From Bdellovibrionota bacterium (GTDB lineage: Bacteria > Bdellovibrionota > Bdellovibrionia > Bdellovibrionales > JAEYZS01), in assembly GCA_040386775.1 (NCBI GenBank), contig JAZKEU010000017.1, positions 157,395 to 214,782 on the forward strand: a DNA stretch of 57,388 nt, read 5' to 3'. Positions 1 to 7,838 of this stretch are shown piece by piece. The notes under the pieces are model-generated. The model did not search any database. It was not told where the DNA came from and saw nothing but the letters and a program-made list of their open reading frames with translations. Numbering within the stretch: position 1 is the first letter of the stretch; each line of letters begins with the position of its first letter. The translations under genes were made by a program, and so were the position numbers.

Positions 1-1199
1 TTTCCTTCATCAGTTTCTAATGATATGAACTCTACCAGTAGTTGGTCTTGGTTTCTTTTGATTGTGTACATATACTCACCAGCATTGCTCATCAAATTCG
101 TCTCTGTAGGTTTAAATTCTGAGATCGAATAAAAATACCTGTCCCATCTAGAGTTATTGACGATAAGCCACTTCAGCTTTGGATCTTGATCGTTAGAAAT
201 TTCATCAGCGTATGTTATAGGATAATCTTCGCTGGGTTGCTGCAACATAACAACGGCATACTGGTTGGGATCACGATCTAGATATAATCCTCCGATATAT
301 GCTTCGCCAGGAGAGCCCTTGTTGTAGCACACTCCAGAATAAAAACTATTCGTTGTTGGTACAGTAATTCCAGTTCCAACAGAGCTTTGAAATTCTTTTT
401 TAAAGGAATCATAATGATCATACATAAAATAGTCGATGTTTGCTTGAGGAGCTTCTTTTTTAATGCGGTCGATATCTTTTTGGGAGATTACAATGCTAAA
501 CAGTCTTAATTCTTTTAGATTGATCAAGTTAGAGAATAAGCCTGCTTCAAATTTCAGATAAATAATATTATTCATATCTAGTGATTTAAGTGAAACTAGA
601 TCAGAAAACACTTCTTTTGGTAAAGTTTGAGTAAACATATACTCTCTTTGAAACGCAAAATCTAAAAGCTCTAAGTTTCTTAATCCTTTGAAAATATTTG
701 GTGGTAACTCTGTGAGTTTATTATTTCGGAAATTCAAAATTTTTAATTTAGATAAATCAGAGAAAACATCTTCATCTAAGCTCGTAAGCTCTCCATCTTG
801 TAAGTATAATTCTTCAAGATTAGTTAATCCTTTAAGAACGCCCTTGGGTAAAGTTTTCGATTCTATGCTGTGTAAAGCTAACTTTAACAGTTGAGGTGCG
901 TATTGAGAGAGTCCTCCGTGAGCCATAGTCGTATCTGGGCCGATGCTGAGCTCTTCTAAATTAGTCATTCCCTCGAGATCTTTTGCTGAAAAGATAGAGC
1001 TATTATAAATATACAAGTCTTTTACTTTTTTTAGATCATCTCTAACCATTTGTTCGCATGATTTGTGATAAATATTTTCTTTTCCAAATTCATTTTGAAC
1101 TGCTTTTATAATTTCTGAATTTCTATCGCAGAGATTTGCATATGCAGTATTTGTTAGTAGAAAAAGCCCAGTTAGAGCTATCGATAATCGTACAATCAT
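1..1199 (-). CDS. exported leucine-rich-repeat protein (3' end outside window)
   Basis: An open frame runs from ATG at 1199 to the left edge of the window without a stop, so the C-terminus is missing. The start MIVRLSIALTGLF continues to NTAYA|N, a classical signal peptide of about 21 residues. From about residue 60 there are LRR units of the LxxLxxLxLxxN type, for example GLTNLEELYLQDGELTSL and LSKLKILNFRNNKLTELP. A non-LRR region with several tyrosines follows. LRR proteins usually serve as binding scaffolds; the ligand here is unknown. A purine-rich stretch (AGGGGGAA on the coding strand) precedes the ATG. It is transcribed in the same direction as cassette A but is 119 nt away from it. 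Export and the LRR fold are well supported; the role is not. Confidence 0.8.
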   Translation of the reverse strand, partial: MIVRLSIALTGLFLLTNTAYANLCDRNSEIIKAVQNEFGKENIYHKSCEQMVRDDLKKVKDLYIYNSSIFSAKDLEGMTNLEELSIGPDTTMAHGGLSQYAPQLLKLALHSIESKTLPKGVLKGLTNLEELYLQDGELTSLDEDVFSDLSKLKILNFRNNKLTELPPNIFKGLRNLELLDFAFQREYMFTQTLPKEVFSDLVSLKSLDMNNIIYLKFEAGLFSNLINLKELRLFSIVISQKDIDRIKKEAPQANIDYFMYDHYDSFKKEFQSSVGTGITVPTTNSFYSGVCYNKGSPGEAYIGGLYLDRDPNQYAVVMLQQPSEDYPITYADEISNDQDPKLKWLIVNNSRWDRYFYSISEFKPTETNLMSNAGEYMYTIKRNQDQLLVEFISLETDEG

Positions 1200-1318
1200 A
1201 AATTCCCCCTATAATAGTAAATACATAGAGACATTATATGATTTTATCTTTCAAACAATTACTATTCTGTGACGTTGTCTTGGTTAAGCTAACAAAAAAA
1301 GAATATATAGATGATAAA

Positions 1319-2128
1319 TTAATTGTCTATTTGGAATAGGTCTATATTTAGACAAACAAATTTTTCAGGTTCAGAAGCTCTAACTCTATTCCCAGTTTCT
1401 TCTATTAGGTTGAGTATAGACTCTTTAAGTTTGGCATATGCTTCTTCATCAAGAGAGCAGGGGCAAGTAAAGAACAAATCAGTTTTGTTTGCGTCTTCTA
1501 TATATTCGGCACCCTTCGATCTCCAATTTCTATGATGCATTGATACATATGGAGATCCTTTTGGTACGTGGATATTTTGTAATCCGAGAGAGTATACCCC
1601 TCTGCTTTCGATTAATAAATTGTGTTTTGATAGAAATGCTATGATTTCTAAAGCTCTTTCGCGTGCCAAATCAAACTTCGTACAAATTTCTTGGAGATTT
1701 TTTCCTCCTTTTAGTGAGCAATAAAGTCTAATTGCAGAATAGAGGTAAGAAGAATAGAAGATGCTCTTGGCTTCGTCGCTTAATTCTTTTTGAGCCTTGA
1801 ATTTAACTTTTACTGTTTGAGATTCTTCTTTGAGCTTCGTTAGTTTTCCTGCCCAATATTTCTGAAGAGCTTGGGTTCCGGATCTTTCTTTTAAAACTTG
1901 CGTTATAAAGAGATCGCGTTCGACATCTGAAAGCTGGAAGTACTCGGCGATTTGGATAGCTTGTTCAAGTGAAAGCTCACGGTTTCCAGAAAGAATTTGG
2001 CTTATAAGGGTTGGTGCGACTCCAAGGTAATTAGATATATTGGCAATTTCGCCCCTGCCTTTTTTGGGTCTGGCCTTAATGAATTCTCTAATGACCTCTC
2101 TGTAGTTGTCGTATTGTAGAATACTCAT
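1319..2128 (-). CDS. TIGR02147/DUF4423-type HTH regulator (cassette A)
   Basis: A 269-residue protein beginning MSILQYDNYREVIREF. An Xre-like helix-turn-helix lies at about residues 25-65 (NISNYLGVAPTLISQILSG), followed by the all-helical region and a second winged-helix-like segment typical of the TIGR02147 family, which occurs in many copies in Bdellovibrio and Fibrobacter. The frame could begin 16 codons earlier at 2176. ATG 2128 is preferred because it gives the family's usual N-terminus and overlaps the stop of the upstream lipoprotein gene as TGATG, indicating translational coupling. It probably controls its own operon through the repeats at 3326-3354. It is related to the proteins at 21338 and 25540, but its C-terminal tail differs most. 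Confidence 0.85.
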   Translation of the reverse strand: MSILQYDNYREVIREFIKARPKKGRGEIANISNYLGVAPTLISQILSGNRELSLEQAIQIAEYFQLSDVERDLFITQVLKERSGTQALQKYWAGKLTKLKEESQTVKVKFKAQKELSDEAKSIFYSSYLYSAIRLYCSLKGGKNLQEICTKFDLARERALEIIAFLSKHNLLIESRGVYSLGLQNIHVPKGSPYVSMHHRNWRSKGAEYIEDANKTDLFFTCPCSLDEEAYAKLKESILNLIEETGNRVRASEPEKFVCLNIDLFQIDN

Positions 2129-3285
2129 CAGTTCACCAACTCTATTCCGCTTGGTGCTACACGAGTTGAATGGCAACTTAATACCGAATTAAATTTGGTA
2201 TCAAGAAAATCCTTCCAATTTTTTTTCATAGAAGAAGAATCATTAATAAGTTTTTTTCTGCTGAACTCAAAGTAATTTATTGTATTGCCCTCAAACTGAA
2301 TGTGAAGTGCGGTTGCCAATTTTTTTTGAGAATCATCGAAATCAAGAACTACAATTTCTAAAGAGCTATGGTTTTTTGTATATTCAATGATTTCTTCAAA
2401 TTGAAAAGTTATGGATTCAGATCCGAAATCAACATTCATTTGCTTTTTATTTGGATTAAATTTATAAGAGCAAACTTCATCCGAAGAAGTAAAGTAAGGT
2501 AGAATATAAGAAATATGGCTATCAAGTACGGCTCTTTGATTTAAAAAATTATAAAGCTGCGAAGCATTTCCAAAATTGAGTTTCTGGTCAATGGGCTCTG
2601 GAAAATAAAAGTTTCTAAGTCCGTGTACATTTTTTAATAAAAGTAAAGTTACAAATTCATCGGATTTAATTTTTTCAAGTGATTTAGAGAATAAAAAATC
2701 AGTTAAAAACCTAATATTTTCATAATCATCGGCGGATATAAAAGCTTCCTTGTCCATTCTTTTTGCATCCACAATCATTGCCATTATAGCTTCATGTACA
2801 ATGTGTTTGGCTTTTATTTCATCTATCGGAATCTTTGAATAACTTAGTTCGCTTATATATATAGATGTTTTGGTGTGTAGTGCAGTTTGCTCAGTTCTAA
2901 CATCGGAGGGAATGGCTATAGTGTGATTATCTAGCTGTTGTAGTTGGCCGGGGAGTATGTACCAGGTTCTACGTTTATTTTGAGATTTATCTGAAAATAT
3001 CTGGCGAAGCTCGTCTGAAAAACTAGGTAGAACTTTATCTATTTTTGTTAAAATTGGAAAAATATAATTTTTGTAAGCATCGCTTGTGCGCGCATCATTT
3101 TCTAGGTCAACTATGTAACTTTCAATCGCTTTTCCATCAATTGAATTAGATCCACCTGTGTCTGCTCCGCCTCCGGATGTTTTAGTGGATTCTGTTTCAG
3201 CTACGCCTTGTTTCTGAGTGCTATTGCTGCAACCTGTGAGCAGGCAAGTCGTATATATTATAAAAAAAACAAGATAGAATTTCAT
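2128..3285 (-). CDS. lipoprotein partner of the cassette A regulator
   Basis: A 385-residue protein with signal peptide and lipobox LLTGC, so Cys19 is probably lipidated. A Gly/Ser/Thr-rich linker (TSGGGADTGGSN) follows, then a largely helical domain. The block YISELSYSKIPIDEI followed by IVHEAIM, with His-Glu at about residues 164-165, resembles the strand-loop-helix with His-Glu in the partners at 22107 and 26316. It lacks the second His of an HExxH zinc site, so enzymatic activity is not shown. ATG 3285 is chosen over 3300 because it begins the basic signal peptide directly. No Shine-Dalgarno sequence is seen. It is the first gene of a two-gene operon with the TIGR02147 regulator. I do not recognise a named family. 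Confidence 0.75.
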   Translation of the reverse strand: MKFYLVFFIIYTTCLLTGCSNSTQKQGVAETESTKTSGGGADTGGSNSIDGKAIESYIVDLENDARTSDAYKNYIFPILTKIDKVLPSFSDELRQIFSDKSQNKRRTWYILPGQLQQLDNHTIAIPSDVRTEQTALHTKTSIYISELSYSKIPIDEIKAKHIVHEAIMAMIVDAKRMDKEAFISADDYENIRFLTDFLFSKSLEKIKSDEFVTLLLLKNVHGLRNFYFPEPIDQKLNFGNASQLYNFLNQRAVLDSHISYILPYFTSSDEVCSYKFNPNKKQMNVDFGSESITFQFEEIIEYTKNHSSLEIVVLDFDDSQKKLATALHIQFEGNTINYFEFSRKKLINDSSSMKKNWKDFLDTKFNSVLSCHSTRVAPSGIELVN

Positions 3286-3325
3286 TGGAGCACAGTACAA
3301 TAAACTCCAATAGAGATACCTAAAA

Positions 3326-3354
3326 AATTACAAAAATGTAATTAATTTAATTAC
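3326..3354 (-). promoter_or_regulatory. candidate three-half-site operator, cassette A
   Basis: On the minus strand, GTAATTAA (from 3354) and TTAATTAC (ending 3338) form a perfect palindrome around one base. A third GTAATT follows at 3331-3326. First-to-third spacing is 23 nt, and the first half-site lies 69 nt before ATG 3285. This is close to the 24/73 layout in front of the regulators at 21338 and 25540. The DNA is very AT-rich, so chance is a real possibility, and the hairpin plus flanking T-tract could also act as the terminator of the gene ending at 3381. Confidence 0.4.
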
Positions 3355-3380
3355 TTTTTGTTATGTTTATGAAAATTAGA

Positions 3381-5048
3381 TTACATCTTTCTGTAGGATG
3401 GGCCGGAGCCGCCTTCGCGAGGGGTCCATCTTGGGCCGATCACATCGGTGGCTTTGCAATCGATGCAGTTTGGAGCATTGATCACGAGCTGATCGCCAGA
3501 GATTTCATAAACTCCCGCAGGGCAGAGATGCGAATACATTTCTGCAACTGCTTTAGGAATGTCTTTATCAATTTTCAAATGAGTTGGAATATCATCGCGA
3601 GTTTTATTGCCTGCCAGGAACACAGCATCCACTTTGCTGAGTTTTGGTTTGTAAGCGCTAGGTGCTACAACATCCTTTGGATCTTGGGCATCTTCTTCTG
3701 CGTGTATGTATCCACCGGGGAAACAACCTTTTGTTAAAGTCATAAGACCAGCCTTCATACCACCCGCATAAAAACCAGATTTGAAAGCGAGTCTCATATT
3801 TCTAGTTTCGTGCAGGTCTTTCCAAATATAACTTTTTTTAATTTCTTCGTCGTAAGAAGCCAGTGTGTTTTTTGAATAATCATTTTTCTTGATTGCTTCA
3901 AAAATTGTACGAGCGGCAATGATTCCAGATTTCATTGCATAATGAATCCCCTTAAGAGCAGGAACGTTCACCATGCCCACGCAATCACCAGCAAGCAACA
4001 GTCCATCACCATGAAGTTTTGACGGAAGCGCATAGAATCCACCTTCAGGAATTGTTTTTGCACCCCATTCAACAATTTTTCCACCATCTAAATATTTTTT
4101 AAAGAGTGGGTGTTCTTTCATTTTTTGCAGCAAATTATGAACATCAAGGTTGTGTTCCTTGTAATCAAGTCCTACCACAAGTCCGAATGAAACTAAGTTC
4201 TCGCCCATTGGGTACATCCAGCTTCCACCAAAGGCACTCTTAGGAAGCGGGTACCCTAATGTATGGATCACGCCTTTTGGAACTTTTGTTGTTTCCCAAA
4301 GTTCTTTTACTCCAAGAGCATAAATTTGCGGATTCTTCGAGGCTAAATTTTGCCATTTCAAATAACCTTGCGTTAGATTTCCTCTCGTTCCCTCAGTGAG
4401 TACAGTAACGTTGGCCGTTAAATCTGTAGGCGGCATATAGTTTGCTCCACCAGGATTTCCATCTCTGCCAAGACCAGTTGGAGTTGTTCTTACGCCAATG
4501 ACTTTATCACCCTCAACAAGTAAAGAATCAGCAGGAAAGCCTGCAAATATATTTACGCCAGCGCTTTCAGCTTTTTCGCCCAACCATCTTACAAGCTCAC
4601 AGATAGAAACCACAAAGTTTCCAGAGTTGTGCATTGTTGGAGGAGTGGGAATTCTCATCGCCGAAGATTCGCTCATATAATAAACCTCATCGCCTTGAAC
4701 TTGTGTTCTTAGAGGGAAGTCTTCGTTTTTTAAATCAGGGAATAATTCTTTAAGAGCAATAGGATTTAAAACTGCACCAGAAAGATTGTGCTCACCAAGG
4801 CCAGCAGCTTTTTCTAGAACACCAATTTGAATTTCTGGAAAGTTAGGATTTGATTCGCGTTCCTTTTTTACAAGTTTTGTAAGTTCAATAGCTCCAGATA
4901 ATCCTGCGGGACCTGCGCCTACAAAAAGAACATCCATAGGAACGGCTTCAGCATTCGGTGCATCTCGGATTATCACTTTGTTATCATCAAAGTTATTTTG
5001 GTAAGTGATTGGTGAAAATGAGTTTACTTTTTGATCTGTGACCTTCAT
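3381..5048 (-). CDS. electron transfer flavoprotein-ubiquinone oxidoreductase
   Basis: A 555-residue ETF:quinone oxidoreductase that passes electrons from reduced ETF (fatty and amino acid oxidation) into the membrane quinone pool. The FAD-binding motif VGAGPAGLSGAIEL is at about residues 43-56. GTRGNLTQ, the quinone-site region and LLAGDCVGMVNVPALKG are present. The C-terminus carries the ferredoxin-like domain with CPAGVYE and NCIDCKATD. The canonical ending of that motif is C-x-x-C-x-x-C; here the last cysteine is Thr (codon ACC), so only three of four cluster ligands remain. Start ATG 5048 has AGAGGAC upstream. The ETF genes are not in this window. Family assignment is firm; the state of the iron-sulfur cluster is uncertain. 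Confidence 0.95.
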   Translation of the reverse strand: MKVTDQKVNSFSPITYQNNFDDNKVIIRDAPNAEAVPMDVLFVGAGPAGLSGAIELTKLVKKERESNPNFPEIQIGVLEKAAGLGEHNLSGAVLNPIALKELFPDLKNEDFPLRTQVQGDEVYYMSESSAMRIPTPPTMHNSGNFVVSICELVRWLGEKAESAGVNIFAGFPADSLLVEGDKVIGVRTTPTGLGRDGNPGGANYMPPTDLTANVTVLTEGTRGNLTQGYLKWQNLASKNPQIYALGVKELWETTKVPKGVIHTLGYPLPKSAFGGSWMYPMGENLVSFGLVVGLDYKEHNLDVHNLLQKMKEHPLFKKYLDGGKIVEWGAKTIPEGGFYALPSKLHGDGLLLAGDCVGMVNVPALKGIHYAMKSGIIAARTIFEAIKKNDYSKNTLASYDEEIKKSYIWKDLHETRNMRLAFKSGFYAGGMKAGLMTLTKGCFPGGYIHAEEDAQDPKDVVAPSAYKPKLSKVDAVFLAGNKTRDDIPTHLKIDKDIPKAVAEMYSHLCPAGVYEISGDQLVINAPNCIDCKATDVIGPRWTPREGGSGPSYRKM

Positions 5049-5109
5049 TGTAGTCCTCTGTAAGTAGTTGAAGACTTACACTATTATCGAGGAAAGGGTG
5101 CAATCAACC

Positions 5110-6090
5110 ATGAAATGCAAGTTTATTGAAAATAGCCTATTTTTTACGCTCGCCTTCATATTTCTCAGCCCCAATCTGGGGGCACAAGAGTGGATTCAAA
5201 ACATCAAGAATCCTAAGTTGCCCTACATTATTCAGTATTCGACGCAGAGCTTGAGTTCTTCTGAAGCAGAAAGATTCAGTGATAAGATCGAAATGGACAG
5301 AGCTTCTGCAAAGGTTGTGGTTCCCTTTTCAAAGTCCGAGGAGTTTAAACAATCTTTTTCTTTCGATTTCAATCAGACAAAAATTGAACAGATTAATGAA
5401 TCTCCAACAAGTCCGGTTCCCGATAAGCTCACAGAAGAAAAATTTGGTTATCAATTTATATCTAAGATCAATGACCAAAAATATTACGGTATGAATACGG
5501 AAATTGGCTCATCAAGCGATGAGCCTTTCCATAATTGGAGTGTAACAGAGGTGAGTCTGACGCCGTTTTATTATTACGATAAAACCCCAAGAAGCTCTTG
5601 GGTCTTTATGTTGAACTATTCTAATCAAAGAGCCATTCTTCCGCATATCCCCCTTCCAGGGTTTATTTATATTAGAAATAACCAAAAGGGATTTACACTT
5701 TTTGCAGGTATTCCCGTTTTTGGATTTTTTTATAAAATCAGTGACAGTTTAATGATGAATTACTTTACGCTCCTTCCTTGGATGCACCAATTTAAAGTCA
5801 CATATTTTGTAAAATATCCGATTCAAATTTATGCTGAATTTAAAATGGCTCCAGAACTTTTTAAGTCTATAGATTATGTGGACAACGAAGATCGTATTAT
5901 TCTGAGAGATCAACGAGCAGTTCTGGGAACACAATTTCCGGTGGTGGATAATTTGACTTTGGATATTCATGGTGGCGTTAGCTTTAATCGTGAAATTTAT
6001 CAGGCAGAAGATCCTAGTAAGAGCAAGGATTGGCTCGAGGAGATTGAAGACCAAACTTTCTTCAACGCAGAACTGGGAATCAAGTTCTAG
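5110..6090 (+). CDS. exported probable outer-membrane beta-barrel protein
   Basis: A 326-residue protein from ATG 5110, chosen because GGAAAGGG precedes it and it starts the signal peptide MKCKFIENSLFFTLAFIFL...LGAQ. The frame is open from an earlier ATG at 5068. The mature part alternates polar and aromatic residues in many short strands (SSWVFMLNYSNQ, FTLFAGIPVFGFFYK, LTLDIHGGVSFN) and ends in a strand terminating in Phe (AELGIKF), a common C-terminal signature of barrels assembled by BAM. It loosely resembles the DUF6268 barrel family, but I cannot confirm that. It is divergent from the ETF-QO gene and monocistronic. The transported substrate is unknown. Confidence 0.6.
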   Translation: MKCKFIENSLFFTLAFIFLSPNLGAQEWIQNIKNPKLPYIIQYSTQSLSSSEAERFSDKIEMDRASAKVVVPFSKSEEFKQSFSFDFNQTKIEQINESPTSPVPDKLTEEKFGYQFISKINDQKYYGMNTEIGSSSDEPFHNWSVTEVSLTPFYYYDKTPRSSWVFMLNYSNQRAILPHIPLPGFIYIRNNQKGFTLFAGIPVFGFFYKISDSLMMNYFTLLPWMHQFKVTYFVKYPIQIYAEFKMAPELFKSIDYVDNEDRIILRDQRAVLGTQFPVVDNLTLDIHGGVSFNREIYQAEDPSKSKDWLEEIEDQTFFNAELGIKF

Positions 6091-6283
6091 TTTCATAGTA
6101 AGACAAAATTGCATAGCAAATTAAATTTTATTTTTTCATGAATAAGTCACTCTTATGAGAGGCTCGATTTATGTTGGCAATAACATAATTGTGCTCAAAT
6201 TGTGCTGTTAAAGGCACACAACGTCTCTTTACGATTCCATATTAAAAGACGAAAATATAATTACACCGAAACAGGAGGTAATC

Positions 6284-6640
6284 ATGTTAGCACACATTCA
6301 GTTTTTGAGAATGTCACGTTCTGAAGGAGTCGAGCAATATATCATTAGTCAGCTCGAAGATTTATTAGAGCTTATTCCGTCAAAGAAAGCTCATTTTAGG
6401 GTTTGGGTAGAATGTTTGAATTCTCAGATTCAGCCTGGCAAGGACATGTTTAGGTGTTCTATTGAAGTCGATGGACTGAAACGAAAACATTATTTCGCCG
6501 AAAAAAGAGACGAAAACTTTTATTTTTCAGTCAATAATTGTGTAGAAGCAGTTAGAAAAATGTTTAGACGTGAAAAAAAGATGGCACGAAGTAATCAAAA
6601 GAGAACTCGTCAAAGAGATGTTAGTCTTGCTGCTTCTTAA
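6284..6640 (+). CDS. HPF/RaiA-like ribosome hibernation protein
   Basis: A 118-residue basic protein with strong ribosome-binding site ACAGGAGGTAATC. The pattern IQFLRMSRSEGVEQYIISQLEDLLEL, then a strand (AHFRVWVEC), another strand (CSIEVDGLKRKHYFAE) and a helix (YFSVNNCVEAVRKMFRREKK) matches the beta-alpha-beta-beta-beta-alpha fold of S30AE proteins, which bind the small ribosomal subunit in stationary phase. The Arg/Lys-rich tail (RSNQKRTRQR) suits rRNA binding. The length matches short HPF forms. It is followed by the structured intergenic element at 6684-6740. The assignment rests on fold pattern, so it is probable rather than certain. Confidence 0.6.
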   Translation: MLAHIQFLRMSRSEGVEQYIISQLEDLLELIPSKKAHFRVWVECLNSQIQPGKDMFRCSIEVDGLKRKHYFAEKRDENFYFSVNNCVEAVRKMFRREKKMARSNQKRTRQRDVSLAAS

Positions 6641-6683
6641 ATGATAGCCAGCTGAGAAAGATTATTTTTTCTTGAGTTCAAAG

Positions 6684-6740
6684 AAAGACATCTTTAGGAT
6701 GCAAAACCTTTAAAGGTCGTTTGCGGGTGAAGATGTCTTT
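6684..6740 (+). promoter_or_regulatory. RNA hairpin covering the start codon of the next gene
   Basis: AAAGACATCTT (6684-6694) is the exact reverse complement of AAGATGTCTTT (6730-6740). The 3' arm contains the ATG at 6733 and runs into a T-rich stretch. Inside the 35-nt loop, GCAAA pairs with TTTGC and CCTTTAAAGG is self-complementary, so the whole 57 nt can fold into one nested structure. It could act as a terminator for the HPF-like gene, or as translational control (for example an RNA thermometer) of the gene at 6733. Confidence 0.5.
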
Positions 6741-7776
6741 TTTTATTAAATTCTCAGTTATAATTATTTTCCTTATTCAGTCTATCCATGTGTATGCGCA
6801 TGATGGAGATGGTTATCAAAAACCCCCTCAAGACGTAAAATCACTGTTGGATCAATTTCATCACGACATTGAACACGGTGAGGACAGTGAAAATAAAACT
6901 AAACTCAATTCAGTGATGAGCCAGTGGCTTGCTAATTTCAATTTGGTTCGCATTTCTATGGATGTACATCGATCAGTGCAGATGAAGTATCATCAAGATG
7001 ATGGAAAAAATGAATATATCAAAAACTTTCCAGTTTTGGCTTCGTTTTATTTTTTATCTCATACAATAGAAGTTTTAAGTGGACCAATGGGTGTTTATTT
7101 GGCTTCGGAATTAGGAATGGGATCTGCTGCAAAAATGATGATTGGTACGGTCGGTGCGATCATTACTATTCCGGGTTTAGATCCCCTTTGCATTTTATTA
7201 TTTGCGATAAGTCCTTTAAAGCCTGTTCAAAGAATGATGACAGGAATTCGCATAGTGGCCGTTAAAATTTCGGGAGGAATTTCAAATCGGTTTCATTTAA
7301 AGCAAGCGATGGCTAAAATTTTTGAAAATAAAGATCGCTTAAGCGAAATCATAAATAATTCTAGCGATACAAATATGAACTTAATTTATGATGCAAAAAG
7401 AGATGTGATGCTTAGGCAAATGATCGTAAAATCTCCTGAGGGAAAAGCTTATTTGGCTTTAACATTCGATCAAAAAAATGGAAAAACTTGGCTGGAGTCA
7501 CTTGAAGTTTTAAATCAGACAATTCTCAATCAAAACAAAAAATCTCTTGATCTCATATTGAATCAATTCAATTGGAGCGTGAGATATGCCTTAAGTAAAG
7601 CAATCAAAAGCCCTCGTAAGACCTTCTATACGCACTCAGTTTCAACGACAAGTAATTCGACCAACATCCAGTTCAAAGACTATGCAGTCCTTTTAAAACC
7701 AAAAATAAGGCTGAGATCGCAGGCTCAAAATGAGACCGAAAAGGATACCGTGGCTTGCAAAGGTCTATTTCAATAA
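6733..7776 (+). CDS. exported membrane-associated protein ending in CKGLFQ
   Basis: A 347-residue protein of no recognised family. ATG 6733 starts the signal peptide MSFFIKFSVIIIFLIQ...VYA|HDGDG; the frame is open from TTG 6721. The mature N-terminus is His/Asp-rich (HDGDGY, FHHDIEHGED). Around residues 115-175 there are one or two hydrophobic segments (MMIGTVGAIITIPGLDPLC, ILLFAISPL), suggesting membrane insertion. The C-terminal half is hydrophilic and helical. The last six residues, CKGLFQ, match the terminal C-x-x-[LI]-F motif shared with the proteins ending at 25376, 31101, 55072 and 55671. Its start codon lies inside the hairpin at 6684-6740. Function unknown. Confidence 0.75.
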   Translation: MSFFIKFSVIIIFLIQSIHVYAHDGDGYQKPPQDVKSLLDQFHHDIEHGEDSENKTKLNSVMSQWLANFNLVRISMDVHRSVQMKYHQDDGKNEYIKNFPVLASFYFLSHTIEVLSGPMGVYLASELGMGSAAKMMIGTVGAIITIPGLDPLCILLFAISPLKPVQRMMTGIRIVAVKISGGISNRFHLKQAMAKIFENKDRLSEIINNSSDTNMNLIYDAKRDVMLRQMIVKSPEGKAYLALTFDQKNGKTWLESLEVLNQTILNQNKKSLDLILNQFNWSVRYALSKAIKSPRKTFYTHSVSTTSNSTNIQFKDYAVLLKPKIRLRSQAQNETEKDTVACKGLFQ

Positions 7777-7838
7777 TATTTGTTAGGGTTTACTTAAACC
7801 TCGTGCTTTAAATCCCGATAGATCTCTAGAGGATAAGC

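Noticed and set aside
2129-2176. N-terminal extension of the cassette A regulator
   Set aside because: It would lie inside the upstream lipoprotein gene; the TGATG coupling at 2128 and family N-terminus favour the shorter form.
3363-3737. Open frame of 124 codons on the + strand opposite the ETF-QO gene
   Set aside because: It lies wholly antisense to a well-conserved gene and has no domain or convincing RBS; a shadow frame.
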